A stretch of 39,749 nt of DNA from Pinguiococcus pyrenoidosus (taxonomy: Eukaryota > Sar > Pinguiophyceae > Pinguiochrysidales > Pinguiochrysidaceae): the NCBI GenBank assembly GCA_019677205.1, contig JAAMXY010000413.1, positions 1 through 39,749 on the forward strand, written 5' to 3'. This document shows positions 10,417-21,346 of this stretch, piece after piece. Made by a program: the position numbers and the translations under genes. How positions within the stretch are numbered: the stretch's first letter is position 1; each line of letters opens with the position of its first letter. Below the pieces are notes generated by a model, which saw only the letters and a program-made list of their open reading frames with translations, was not told the DNA's origin and made no database searches.

Positions 10417-13400
10417 CTACATCTCTTCATGAAAGATCATCAACGGAAGGGAGTCGTCCATCGCAATCTTCGCGGCTCTCCGCAGCAGCTTTCTTTCACG
10501 CTCCTCACGAATGGAGACTTCCACCCTCACTTCTTCTGTTGCAAGCCTTCTCCACTGACGGAGGTCCCTCCAGGCGAGCGCCACTTCCTCGTGGGGGAGA
10601 CTTGGGAACAGCACTCCTCCGAGAAGCTTGTCTGGCACCGCTCTGCAAAGGGCGAAGAGGCACTCCTCAGCAAGTTCGGCCACGTCCTCGGCCTCTTCCG
10701 CAACGGAATACACCCGAAGGCAGAGCCGACCAAAGGGGATGGCGAACGCTTCGACACTCTTTTGCAGACCCTCCATAATGGCCAGCTCCGCTGTCAGCGA
10801 TAGCGCCGCCTTCAGGAAGGAGCAGAAGCTCGGGCTCGTGGTCATCTTCACATGAGGCAATGCTTTCTTCGCTAGCCCTTCGACCAGAAGGACGAGCTGA
10901 GAGATCCGCTCCCCCAAGAAGTCGCCCCCAACTTCGGCAAGCGCACCCACAACCTTGCAGAGCAGGCCAAGGAGAACATAGGCATTCGCTGGGAGCGTAT
11001 GATTCTGCAGGTGAGGGGAATCCGGAGCTCGTCCGCCCGTGAGAAGAAGTCGCGCTTTCCTTGGATGCACGTTTGGCAAGGGCTCGCGGAAGCGAGCCAC
11101 GAGCACCGGCCAAATCTGCGCCAAGACCGGCAGCAGAATTCTTCGCTTGGATTTCAGTAAAACGACGGCCTCGTGCATGACTTCAGCTGCCTTTCTCTGC
11201 GTGAGCAGGTCTGGAATGCTCAGATACATGCTCGCACGCTTGATGATCTCGATCGCAAGCTTTTGAGCAGGTTCCGGCGTCATCGCTTCACGTTCTCTTG
11301 CTTCCTCTTCGTTCTGGGTCTTCAGCTCCTCTGCGCGGCGAGCAGTCTTGTCCTCGACATGCTTCGTGAAGAACTCCCTCGGGTTCACGCCTCCCAAGTC
11401 GCCTTTCTCACCATTCTCATCATCATTCTCATCATCATCATCATCATCGTCGTCGTCATCATCATCATCATCGTCGTCGTCGTCGAAGACCTTGAAATCC
11501 CGCACAAGGGCGTCCACGTACGGATCTTGCCGAATTGACCTGCTCTTGTTCACGCCAAGCCTTTCCCCGGGGACGGTGGTTATGTAAATGCCAGAAAGTA
11601 CCTGTCGATCAAAATGGCCAGGCTGATCTTGCTCCTCGGAGCCAGGAAGCACGTCTTTCAACGATTTGGCCACGGCTAGCAGAATCCGCATCAAGCGGGT
11701 GTACTCAGCTTTCAGCGGCCGCGCAGCAGGCGAATCTATGCTGTGTTCCCCATACCGCCCATAGAGGACGTCACAGCGTTGAACCGCGCAGACAGCGATC
11801 TCGCGGAGCAGCGGCTCAGAGGCCTTTTCTCCGCCATACTTGAGCAGCCCTTCGAGAAGCCTAGACGTCGTGTCGCGACCAAGCATGGACAGAAGTCCGC
11901 CCTCGTCTGTGGCGATGGTAGCCCTGATTCGCTGGGTGATGACATCACTGAGGAAGTCGAGATTCGCCGCAAGGAAGTCCCTCAAACTCCTACTGCCCCT
12001 GGCCAGCGCGGTGCGTCCGAGACTTGCAAGGGCCGCCTGGTTGATTGTCCGGACCGGATGCGCCACGAAGGTCAGCAGGACAGGAGTTATGGCGTGCACG
12101 AGCTCGACGCTGTCGATTTCCCGACCATTGTGCGCTGCTGCCTTGTTAATGTACTTCAGGGCGCCACGAATGGCGGCCCCAAGAGCCTCCATGCCTGCGG
12201 CCAACAGCGTCTGCCGTAGGTGCTTTACTTCAACGCTAGCCGAAGAAGGGCTTCCGGTCGTGGCGAGCTCGCGGTGGGGACCTCCCGTCGCTGAGCGGGA
12301 CGCCCGCGACGGCGCAGTGGAGCTGGACCAGGACTCCGCACCCACCTGGGACAGCAACCGCAGAAGCTGGCCGACCCATCGCTTGCAGGGCTTCAACGCA
12401 TCGGGACTATCGCTCTCCAGGGCGCCTTCGAGCAGCTCACAAGACACGTGCGCCATGGCGCAAAGGCGGCGTAGGCCTCGCACCCCGGTGTCACTCTCCG
12501 CCTTCGCTTCTTCACACATCTGTTGGCATCTCCTGTCCACGCAGTTGCCCGCGCACCTTCCGACGTAGTTGAGAAGCAGCGAATACTCCGTGAGACACTG
12601 CGCATCATGGATATTCGCCAGTTGTCTCTTGTAGTAGGCAACGTATGCCCAGGAGTCCCCCGCCGCTGCGGCATCCTTGCGCGGAGGCCCTTGCACCTCG
12701 AGCCTCGCGTCGACAACTGCGTTCAAGGAGGACAGGTGCTCTCCCGCAAGGGGCAGAGCAAGATAGAGCATTGCGTCCACGAGTGGCGCTTCGTGGTTCC
12801 GCATGGCCTGCACCGCGTCGCTGCCGAGCAAGGACAAGACGCCCCGAAGCTGTGAAAGCGCAATGGCCAGCCCAAGCTGATCCGCGGACTTCGACAGGGT
12901 GTCAATCTGGCCAATGATGGCACCGACGCAGGTGTCAACGACGTCCATGAAGTAGCTCTGCGGCGCGCCTACGTGCTCTACAGAGTATGGCGAGGATGAA
13001 GCTTGCAGCGCCTGAATGACAACCGCCGCAGCGTTCTGGACAGGTCCGGCCTCGGCGCAGAAGCTCCCGGCAACGCCTCGAATGCACTCTGCCGCTAGTG
13101 GCGACACGAATCTGCTCGCCTCGAACTTATCGTAGTCCGCCGCTGTGCTCGGGATCGCAAGGAATCGGCTGCAAAACACCAGAAGCAGTCCAGCGACGTG
13201 CACGGCGGCAAGTCGCACTCTCGCCGACTGATGACAAAGACCTTGGGATAGGCAAGCTTCCATCCCAATCCACAGCTTGATCCGCGTGTCTGACCACCAG
13301 ATGGGATCAGCTTCGTCGGAGCTGGGGCCTTCAAGACCGAGCATCTCGTCAACCTGCTGCTGCTCCGCAGCTGGACGCTTTTTCCGCGCGCGTGCAGCGA

Positions 13401-14860
13401 GAGCCTCTTCCTCGCCCCGAGAGCGCTCAAGGCTGCTGCTCGAGAATGCGGCAAAGACCTTGCTGGGACCCGCACGACGCGTGGCTTGCGGAGCCTCGGC
13501 ACCGCCGGCCGCTTCGTCGGGCAGCGCGGGAAATTGAGCCGTCACGTCGTCATGCATCGAGACCATGAGAATCCTCAGCAAAGCAAGGAGTGCGGCGGCT
13601 GTCAGCTTCGATCCTTGCTTGAAGTCGCCCACCGACACCTTGATCAGCGCGCTGCTCACCCCGGGGAGGAGGGGCCGCCAAATGGCCGGGAGGCAAGTCA
13701 CGACGATCAATGCGTCAAGGGCCTCCAGCGCCGCGACCCTAACGTCGCGCTCGTAGCTTTTCCTTGCGGGCATCGGCTCCTTCGGAGACTGGCTGCCGCG
13801 GGACCCATCGACCCCACTCGCAGCCACGGGAGGGGTGCCCTTCGAGATGTTGACCAGAGCGAAGACGAGGCCCGGGATCAGCCCGCCCTGCCCAAACTCC
13901 CAAGACCGCTTGACGACCTGCTTGACGCCCTCGTGACACCAGCTCTGGTGGACGGCCTGACGGACGACAGGCACAGACCCGGGAGACGTAAAGTTCGACA
14001 GAAAGGAGGATGCTTCCGCCCCTGTCGGGCCCTCCGCACTGCCGGGAGCCGCCGAGCTTTCGCCCGAGTCGTGCGGTTCACTCCTCCGCGGCACGGGGCG
14101 CCTGCGGGGCGTCTGAGGCTGGCCCGTGTAGAACAACGGTCTTCTCCTTGCCAGCAGTACTTCCTTTTCGGAGTGCAAGAACGTGAGCGAGCCCATCCAT
14201 CCGAGCACTGGCCGCTCCCTGGCACGCACCTGTAGGAACTTGCATAGCCCGAACGAAAGCTCCTCTTCCGCGACCACGCTGAGACTCCTGCGCAGCGCTG
14301 CGCGCGTGTCGTCAGCCAGCATCGTCGCCACGTTGATCAGCGCGAGCGTTATGGTGTCTGAGAAAGGCGCAAAGGTCATTCAACGGGACAAAAGAAGGAA
14401 GGCCAGTGCAGAAAAAGAAGGAAACCCACTGCACGAATGCTTCACGGGCATCACCTGCGGCTCCGGAGTCATCGCCCGCTTCCGGCGCAGCGTAGTACAG
14501 AGTCTCTCCCAGGTACCGGCAAAGCTCGATCATGCTCGCGAGCAGCTCTGGCACCAGTCGCCATGCCGGAAGCGGTGGCGCCGCCCTCTCGCGAGCGCTA
14601 GCACGCTGCGCTGCGGATTCGACGATCCGTTTCAGAAGGGCCGAGAGGGACTGCAGCAGGACCCTGCCAAAGGGCGTCGCCGCGCCCGAGATTGTGCTGC
14701 CCGGAGAGGCCTGGCTCTGCCTCAGGAAGGCTCGGAAAACACCTAGCTGCCGGCACACGCCCTCCACGGCGTGCACATAGGCGGGGGACGCCTCATCCGC
14801 GTCGATCAGCACACCGAGGCCCTGGATCAGCGGACTCGACACCGCGTGGAAGGAGGACAT
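10417..14860 (-). CDS. TTI1: TTI1-like HEAT-repeat protein (TEL2-interacting protein 1)
   Basis: Two exons (14860-14455 and 14357-10417; 97-nt GT-AG intron) give 1448 residues, longer than animal TTI1 (about 1,090). TTI1 forms the TTT complex with TEL2 and TTI2, which works with HSP90 to mature PIKK kinases such as mTOR and ATM. The call rests on helical HEAT-type repeats throughout, on the segment GSRSLRDFLAANLDFLSDV followed by ITQRIR (~925), which matches the conserved NxDYLxDxIxxxLR region of TTI1, and on a C-terminal block with RRILLPVLAQIWPVLVARF followed by GGDFLGER, also TTI1-like. A long acidic run of Asp, broken by ENDDEN, sits at ~1093-1125. The first in-frame ATG after an upstream stop is 14860; a further upstream exon cannot be excluded. 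The final ~100 residues are basic. The gene ends 114 bp from the myosin stop, tail-to-tail. Confidence 0.75.
11411..11486 (-). repeat. GAT/GAC microsatellite coding for poly-Asp
   Basis: A trinucleotide run (TCATCATCG... on the + strand) lies in the TTI1-like gene and encodes about 18 consecutive Asp followed by mixed Asp/Glu/Asn. Codons switch in blocks between GAT and GAC, as expected for slippage expansion. It would form a flexible acidic linker between the HEAT blocks. Confidence 0.9.
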
Positions 14861-15089
14861 CGCGATCCCCGAAGACGCGATCAGGAAGTCCCTGCCATTT
14901 TCACTCCGAACTCGGGCCACTAGAGTCCGGTGGAGCGCCCCGCCCAAAAATGGCGGGAAACCCCACGCCGCCGACCGCCATGATTGCGCCCGCTAATACG
15001 AGACAGATGCCGAAAATGTCGCTTGGCGGCAAGGATCAGCTGACACGCGGGGACGCTCTCCGTCCTCAAAGTGCAACTCGCGCCTCAGC

Positions 15090-15779
15090 ATGCAGTCAGC
15101 GGCCCGTCGAAGCTTCTCCATCGGCCGCCGCTTTCGGCCAGCGCCCTGGAGGAATGGAGACGGCTCCTGGGTGGTGTACTCCGTCGTGGGTGCCCAGGGG
15201 ATCACGTGGATCGGCAACGACTTCGGTGACGTCTCTGTCCGGCGCTTTTTGCGCGCGCATTTCCGCAGCTCGTGGCGCGACGCCGTGGAGTTGGGCCGGC
15301 CTCATGGGCTGTTTTTGAGCTGTGTGCATTGTGCGGACTTTTGGGATTTCCTCTTTGCCGCGCTCGGGACCTACTTCATCGGCACCCAGCTCGTGGTGCC
15401 GGCTGTCGGCTCGGCGGCCTTCGCGGCCTTCTACTTCGGCGCAGGCGGCGCGGCGAATCTCTTCGCGGCATTCTACGCCAACAGTCATCCTCGCCTTTCC
15501 AAGCCACCTGGCTTCCGAGTGTACCTGAACAAGTACAGCGAGGTGTCGGGTACGCAGGGGAGCCTCGGCGCGCTGCTTGGGTTTGCGGCGGTTGCAGCAC
15601 CCACCGCGTCGGTGTACATCTACGGTGTCGTGCCCGTCCCTCTGGGCCTGGCGGCCGCTTTGTTTCTGGGCTTTCCCATCTACCAGGCGTACCAGCACGG
15701 CGTGCGGGATGCTGCCGTCGTCGCACAGTTGGCGGGCGCCATGCTGGGGGCCGGTCGTTTCTTGGCCCTGCGGTCCTAG
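15090..15779 (+). CDS. Rhomboid-like membrane protein, predicted catalytically dead
   Basis: This is a single-exon 229-residue ORF. The N-terminus (MQSAARRSFSIGRRFRPAPW) is basic and acid-poor, like a mitochondrial presequence. It is followed by several hydrophobic segments. The order VHCADFWDFLFAALGTYFIG, then GSAAFAAFYFGAGGAANLF, then GSLGALLGFAA, then VAQLAGAMLG follows the rhomboid core: HxxxxH, GxxxxxxxY, GxSG and HLxGxxxG. At the catalytic sites the usual Asn is Ala, the Ser of GxSG is Leu (GSLG) and the active-site His is Gln (AQLAG). If the alignment is right, this is a rhomboid pseudoprotease, which in other organisms traffics or binds membrane clients. It is divergent from the TTI1-like gene, with starts 229 bp apart. 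Alternatively, it could be an unrelated multi-span protein with chance similarity. Confidence 0.65.
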   Translation: MQSAARRSFSIGRRFRPAPWRNGDGSWVVYSVVGAQGITWIGNDFGDVSVRRFLRAHFRSSWRDAVELGRPHGLFLSCVHCADFWDFLFAALGTYFIGTQLVVPAVGSAAFAAFYFGAGGAANLFAAFYANSHPRLSKPPGFRVYLNKYSEVSGTQGSLGALLGFAAVAAPTASVYIYGVVPVPLGLAAALFLGFPIYQAYQHGVRDAAVVAQLAGAMLGAGRFLALRS

Positions 15780-16506
15780 GGCGCGGTGCGAAGCTGCCAA
15801 GTCGCGGGGTTGCCTTGTTTGGGAGATGCGGAGATGCGGAGATGCGCTGGGTCATACAGTGTCGACGCCACGATTGGCGCCAGTGCCATGCTGCATCAAC
15901 GCAAAGCAACTTGTTGGTCGAAGATCCTCCGTCTCGCATACCGCGCCGAGCATCGACGGTGCTCCTCCGCATGCTTCGCCGTGCTGAGGAGCGCCAATCC
16001 TGACCGGAGAAGTGGGGTGAAGAACGTTGGCAAGGCTGTGAACGAGTGCATGGAAGATGCGGTAGTCCAGCAGTCCAGGACGAAGGAAAGCTGCGAGGAA
16101 GCCACCGAACCGGCAGGACGCACAAGGAACAAGGAAAGACAGGGTTAAGTTGACAGCACAGTAACACGCTTCACGACTGAACGGGCTTTCTCGTCTGCCA
16201 CACGACAGACGCGAGCTCGTCTTGACAGTGTGCGACGGCGACGGCATCGCAGAGAAGCACCGCGCCAAGGCGGCGCTTCAAGGATGCATGCACAGACATT
16301 GTACGACATGACTTTTGACTTGGGTCGGTCCCCGGTCGCCGCGATATCTTTTGCGTCCAGGGCTTGCTGGACTTGGGCCTTCCACGCGCGGCCGATCCAC
16401 TCTACCGACCTGCAATGGATCGAAGCCCTGCTGCCGCGGCATATCCCGATGGCGTCTACTCTTTCGGCTCGTTCGTGAGCCCGGCTTGGTGGCACGCGCG
16501 GGCAGC
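15780..16506. other. Intergenic spacer between rhomboid-like gene and array copy 1
   Basis: No supported gene. A short GGAGATGC repeat lies near 15823-15847. The open frames here show no domain, splice support or signal peptide. It contains the 3' regions of two convergent genes. Confidence 0.5.
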
Positions 16507-17433
16507 CTAGTCGTCCTGGCAGACGCCATCGCCGATGGACAGGGTGCCGAGCGGAAGCGGCGCGGGCACGATGTAGCAGCCGCATTGGTCCGCCGTCGTG
16601 CATTCCATCCCCTCCTCAAAAATGCTTGCCGGGCAGCATTTGCTGGCACCTCCCACGAAGGTGCCGCAGTCACAGCCGCCGCAGGCCTCGCAGGATATGC
16701 AGCAGCAGACGACTCCACCGTCCACTTCGCTCCTGACGCCGAAGTCCGGGTGACACACGTCGACGTTGTCGGGCTTCGCGACGGTGAAGTCGTCGTAGAC
16801 GAAGTCGTCTGCTTTGCGCCCGACGTTCCTGAAGGTGACCTTCGTCACGGGGTTCATCTCGTCGAGGAAGGCCAGGTAGAAGACGTTGCCACTCTGGTCC
16901 ATGGTGTGGTTCACCTTCACGGTGAGGTCGCCATCTCCGTCGGGCATCTCGAACTCGAGGGTCACGTTCAGCTGGCCGTCGACGTCGCCGACGTCGATGC
17001 CGTAGAAGCCGAAGCCGACCACCGGGCAGTCGAACTCGATCGTCCACGTGTTGCTCGGCGAGCGCAGGTAGTTGTGCTCCGAGATGGAGTACTGCCCGTT
17101 GCGCGTCTCGTTCAGCACGTACGCCCCCTCGATGGTGGCGTTGAAGAAATCGCCCTTGCCGTCCGGGTAGGTGAGCGTGATCGGCGGCGGCGTGCCGCTC
17201 GGGAAGGGGAAGACGGTGGACGTGAGGTCGTCCAGGTTGCGGGTGGCAATGTCCGAGTCGATCAGGAAGGAGAAGAACTTGTCGCGCGCCGCGTCGGACT
17301 TCGGGGTGGCGTTGAGAGGGATGATTTCGTTCTCCTCCGAGACGCCGTTGATGTCCTCGTCGAAGAAGAGCATCAAGTTCGCTTGGGCCGTGGCCACGAG
17401 CGCCAGCAGAGCAATGGCGTTGGTGCGCATCAT
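16507..17433 (-). CDS. Array copy 1: secreted Cys-rich family, subfamily A (no intron)
   Basis: A single exon of 308 residues. MMRTNAIALLALVATAQA is a clear signal peptide. The beta-rich domain (~20-215) carries the family landmarks: AARDKFF, FPFPSGTPPPITLTYPDG, NGQYSISEHNYLR and GFGFYGIDVGDVDGQLNVTL. The C-terminal module (~228-308) has 14 Cys: VCCC, CGGCDC, KCCP and QCGC. Sequons such as NAT, NTT-like sites and NVT suggest N-glycosylation. There is no transmembrane segment or obvious GPI signal, so a soluble or wall-associated extracellular protein is likely; the function is unknown. The intron found in copies 2 and 3 is precisely absent (KADDFVYDDF reads through). This copy is the most diverged of subfamily A (FFDEDINGVSEENE). 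It is the only subfamily A copy on the minus strand. Confidence 0.9.
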   Translation of the reverse strand: MMRTNAIALLALVATAQANLMLFFDEDINGVSEENEIIPLNATPKSDAARDKFFSFLIDSDIATRNLDDLTSTVFPFPSGTPPPITLTYPDGKGDFFNATIEGAYVLNETRNGQYSISEHNYLRSPSNTWTIEFDCPVVGFGFYGIDVGDVDGQLNVTLEFEMPDGDGDLTVKVNHTMDQSGNVFYLAFLDEMNPVTKVTFRNVGRKADDFVYDDFTVAKPDNVDVCHPDFGVRSEVDGGVVCCCISCEACGGCDCGTFVGGASKCCPASIFEEGMECTTADQCGCYIVPAPLPLGTLSIGDGVCQDD

Positions 17434-18476
17434 GTTCGCGGGGTGCTCAGAAAGCGCGGAGGGCAAGAGGCGGGGCGGCGGGTGGCGTCTGAGGCAGTGC
17501 GGCTGCTGCGCGAGCGGACTGATTCAACTCGTGGAACCCCAGCTGATNNNNNNNNNNNNNNNNNNNNNNNNNNNNNNNNNNNNNNNNNNNNNNNNNNNNN
17601 NNNNNNNNNNNNNNNNNNNNNNNNNNNNNNNNNNNNNNNNNNNNNNNNNNNNNNNNNNNNNNNNNNNNNNNNNNNNNNNNNNNNNATCCATTGCCCTAGC
17701 GCCGCAAACGCCTCTGCGAGACGCAGACTTTGTGGGGTTGGGCAGCTGCGGAACTGACGTCATGCGTCCGATTCAAACCAAGCAGCTGTGACGGAATCGG
17801 CCTGCTTGCCCTCGTATTCTTCTCGCTGGCCAATGAACGATGACAGAAGCTGTCCTCTGGTGACACGCGCCGCGTCACGAGCCAACAGGAGTGCATTGCC
17901 CAGAGGTGTTCTTAGAATTGCTATCATCGCGCCAGAGTTTGCCAGAGTTGTGGGAACAGCAAAATCAACGGCACTGCCGAATCGAATACGCGTCAATTCC
18001 CATCAATCAAGCACGACAAGCGGTGTTCAAAAATGGGCTTCTGCTCCGTTAATAGCTTTGGAACACGGAAGGCACGTGCTCATTGGGCGCGGTTTCAAAC
18101 GCTTTCTCGACTTGAATTCAAATCCTGCTCTCAACGTATCCAACGATCCTTCCATCCGTCTTCTTCGAAGCTCGATCCTGCTGGCTCGCACGTGATTGGG
18201 CGGGTCGCCTGATACCTTGCCGTTGAACGCATCCTGCCGCCCGCTGCGCGAGCTATTGACGGGAATCTTGCGCCTGCAAAGTCAAAGATGCGGTCAGCGT
18301 GTTGCACTCCTGGCGGAATTTTGAAAATCGCCTTGCCATTCAAATCCGCGAGTCTCCAGCCCGCTGCAGCTCCGCAGACAGCAACGCCCCGCCGCTAGCA
18401 ACTCAGCTCGACGCGACTGCGATCATTGCATCCAGCCTCTCCCTCTCTCTCTTCCTTGCGCCCAAGACTGACCAGG
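17434..18476. promoter_or_regulatory. Divergent upstream region of array copies 1 and 2
   Basis: About 1 kb between two divergent family members, including the N gap. It contains a palindromic TGACGTCA (17755-17762), CCAAT (17830-17834) and TTCAAAAAT (18026-18034). It also has two close pairs of CACGTG with ATTGG: 18073-18078 with 18082-18086, and 18189-18194 directly followed by 18195-18199. Such boxes are bZIP, NF-Y and bHLH sites in other eukaryotes; their use here is inferred. No gene is supported. Confidence 0.4.
17548..17685. other. Assembly gap (138 N)
   Basis: An unbroken run of N about 115 bp upstream of the start of copy 1. The distance may not be real, and part of that gene's promoter is missing. 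Confidence 1.
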
Positions 18477-19490
18477 ATGCGTGTCACCGCCTTCGCTTTC
18501 GCTGCCTTCGTCGCCACCGCGCGAGCAGAGCTCATCCGCTTCTTTGGAGAGGACATCAACCCGGCTGGCCTGGGCAACGCCAACGCAGTGACCCCACTGA
18601 CGGAAGCTCCCAACTCGGATGCTGCGAGAGACGACTTCTTCGAGTACTTGGTCGATCCGGTCGGCGCAACCCAGGACCTGGATGGCCTTACCGCCGTGTC
18701 CTTCCCCTTCCCGAGCGGCACGCCGCCGCCGATCACGCTCACCTACCCGGACGGCGATGGCGGTTTCTTCAACGCCACTATCAGGGGGGCCTTCATCCTC
18801 GACGAGGTCCGCAACGGGCAGTATCCCATCTCGGAGCGTAACTACCTCCGCGCGCCGAACAACACGTGGACGATCACCTTCGACTGCGACATCGTGGGCT
18901 TCGGCTTCTACGGCGTCGATATCGGCGACGTCGATGGCCAGCTCAACGTCACCTTGGAGTTCTCCATGGCCGACGGAGACGGCATGCTCACTCTCCAGGC
19001 GGAGCACACGCAGGATGCGAGCGGCAACGTGCTGTACTTCGGATTCCTCAACGAGGACAACAAGATTCGGGAGATCACCATCAAGAACGTGGAAGACGAG
19101 GATGATGGTACGTTTCGGCAACTCTGTTGCTATGGGAAGAGCTCGGCCTGGCCACTAACGATCTCCTGCTCGCCTTCGTGATCTCCTTTTGCAGACTTCG
19201 TGTTCGACAACTTCACGGTAGCGAAGCCGGGCAACGTCGCGCGGTGCGTCACCGGAATCACGAACAGCGAGGGCACCGTCTGCTGCTGCGACGAGCCTTC
19301 CTGCACCCGCTGCGGAGGCTGCGACTGTGCGGACCAGCCGGGTGGCGCGATGGAGTGCTGCCCGGGCTACATCCAGGAGAACTTGATGCTCTGCGACTCC
19401 GCGACGGACTGTGGCTGCGTCCTCGTCCCGGAGGAGGCTCCCTTCGGACCGTCGTTCTTCGACGGCGGTGCCGGCGAATGTACGGATTAA
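18477..19490 (+). CDS. Array copy 2: secreted Cys-rich family, subfamily A
   Basis: Exons 18477-19107 and 19195-19490 encode 308 residues. The 87-nt intron starts GTACGT, has CTAAC about 36 nt before its end and closes TTTTGCAG, phase 1. Splicing restores EDDDFVFDNF; without it the frame runs to an early stop. The signal peptide is MRVTAFAFAAFVATARA. The beta domain includes ELIRFFGEDINPAGLG, FPFPSGTPPPITLTYPDG, NGQYPISERNYLRAP and VGFGFYGVDIGDVDG. The Cys module has CCC, CTRCGGCDC, ECCPGYI and DCGC (14 Cys). Large parts of exon 1 are nearly identical in DNA to copy 3, while the introns are unrelated. I chose the ATG that begins the signal peptide rather than an upstream in-frame codon at 18426. 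Confidence 0.93.
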
Positions 19491-21346
19491 GGGCTGCCCG
19501 ACTACAGGATACCAAGAGCCATGAGGAACGTCGAGACAGAAGGGGAAGGCCCCTTGAACGAGACAGAACTGCTCTAGGGAGCGCGTACAGACACTTCGGT
19601 GAGCGTCAGCGGCTCTCTGGAGGATCTCGCGCCCTTGACTTTCCAATGACGGTGATGTCCATGATCTCAAGCGTCGGAGTTGGCTTGGATGAGCGTGTCG
19701 GATAAGATTCTCGAACACCGGGCATCCCTTTGGTAGTAGAAAACCGCAGTGAAGGTCCCGAAGCGACAGGAGGCAGGAGGTCCCGAATGTGACAGTTGTG
19801 TGGGGGTGCTCCGTATGTTGTGTCGTGTGCATGTCGATATCTCGATAACGTCGTTGCTACGTACCCCGTCTGCGTTGCCTTGTTGGTCGTCTTGTGCAAA
19901 ACGCTCATGTCATTCAGCTCTCCGCCACTTTCTTGGTGCGAGAAGCGGGCTTGAAACCGATCCCCTCACGCTATGAACGAGACTCGTGTGAAGCTGAGCC
20001 GGGCTCCCTCCTCCGCTCTGCGCTGTTCATCAGATCCTTCTTGGGGCGTCCCAATGACTCGTGGCAATGGAAGAAGACAGGGGAAGCCATGACCTCAAGC
20101 TTTGCGGGATCCTTTTCCGCAGCATTGGTGCCAACGAAGCGCCAAAGACATCCGGGTTCCTTTCTCTCTTCCCCGGTTGCAACTGCCCTAACACCTTCGG
20201 TGCCACGATAGTCCACCTGGAACCCCGCTCGTCACTGGTCCGCCTGCGCTGTGGCGGACCGCTTCACGACAACGGCGGGGATGGATCAGCCCAGCTGCAC
20301 CTGCGGCAGGCATGACCACTTCCGCATGCCGCATAGGCTCGCACAAGCACCGCAAGGCTGAGGCGAAGGGTGAGCCAAGCTCCGCCGGGTGAGTAAACAG
20401 AGAGTCCGCACTTCTATCGTCGGTCCATGGCGCCTCTTGAGCTTCATAGCTCTGCACAGCAGCGTCACGCTGGCGAACGAGCGCGGCACCTCAAGCTAGA
20501 GCACGTTCCGCCGGTTCCGCGTGTTTTCGCTCAATGTGCAAACCGTACACGTTCCGCACGATCAAGGAAACTACTCACAAAGCGAAGTCCGCGCCACTGA
20601 CGACGCTCCTTCAGAGCGAGGCGCAACGTCGGTAGAGGTACTGTATGAAGACCAACCCGGATCCCCAACGAAGAGCCAGAGGTTGTGGCCTCGCTGCGAA
20701 CTCGGTGGAACCGAACATCCACGAAGAAGTTGGCACTACGCAGCTTTCGGTCGTGCAGCGGTGCGCCCGCCGGTTCATGGGGATCTTGCCCTCGGCCGAA
20801 CTTGTCCAGCGGCGGGGGACCGGTGGGCGACATCTTTCGCGGCTAGTTTGTGCCATACCATGGCCTCGGTGGATTTGCAGACCATCGGTCTTTAGCGGAG
20901 CAGTCGTTCCGAAGGCTGCCAGGCTGCGCCAATGGTGACATCGGAGGAAACTTCCTCAAAGACTCCGATACAATTTGGGCCTTAAAAACGGCCATCGAGG
21001 CCCTCCTTTGAACTTTTCCGATAGCCAATCAATAGAACTCATGCTCCATCCGTCTCCCCCGATTGGTCTTTGAGAATAGCTTTCTCCGCTGAAATTCGTC
21101 ATGCTTGCAACTGCTTCCGGCGGACGCGGCTATTTCTTGGGGAGCGATCCTGCCAGGCCGAAGATCTGGCAACGCCGTTGGCTTGCCGCGACATTCAGCG
21201 ATTTTTGAATATGGCCACAACCTTTCAAGCCCGCGGCTTCCCGAACATTGGAGCGTTTGGCGGCGCGAAGAACACGGCGCACAACTTGGTTTCGCAGAGC
21301 AGCCCTGGCGGTCCCACCCGTCCCCACGGCTTCCCAGACGAGCAAG
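19491..21346. promoter_or_regulatory. Spacer and upstream region of array copy 3
   Basis: No supported gene in 1.86 kb. The nearest upstream part of copy 3 holds CCAAT (21025-21029), ATTGG (21062-21066) and GATTTTTGAA (21200-21209, about 140 bp before the ATG). The open frames near 20.5-20.9 kb overlap on both strands with no recognisable domain. Confidence 0.4.

Noticed and set aside
18110-18140. Sequence resembling a tRNA T-loop (TTCAAATCC)
   Set aside because: I could not find matching acceptor, D or anticodon stems around it, so no tRNA is called. No other tRNA, rRNA or CRISPR array was seen.
20521-20895. Overlapping open frames on both strands in the copy 2-3 spacer
   Set aside because: No recognisable motif, no signal peptide and no splice-site support; length is within chance for this base composition.
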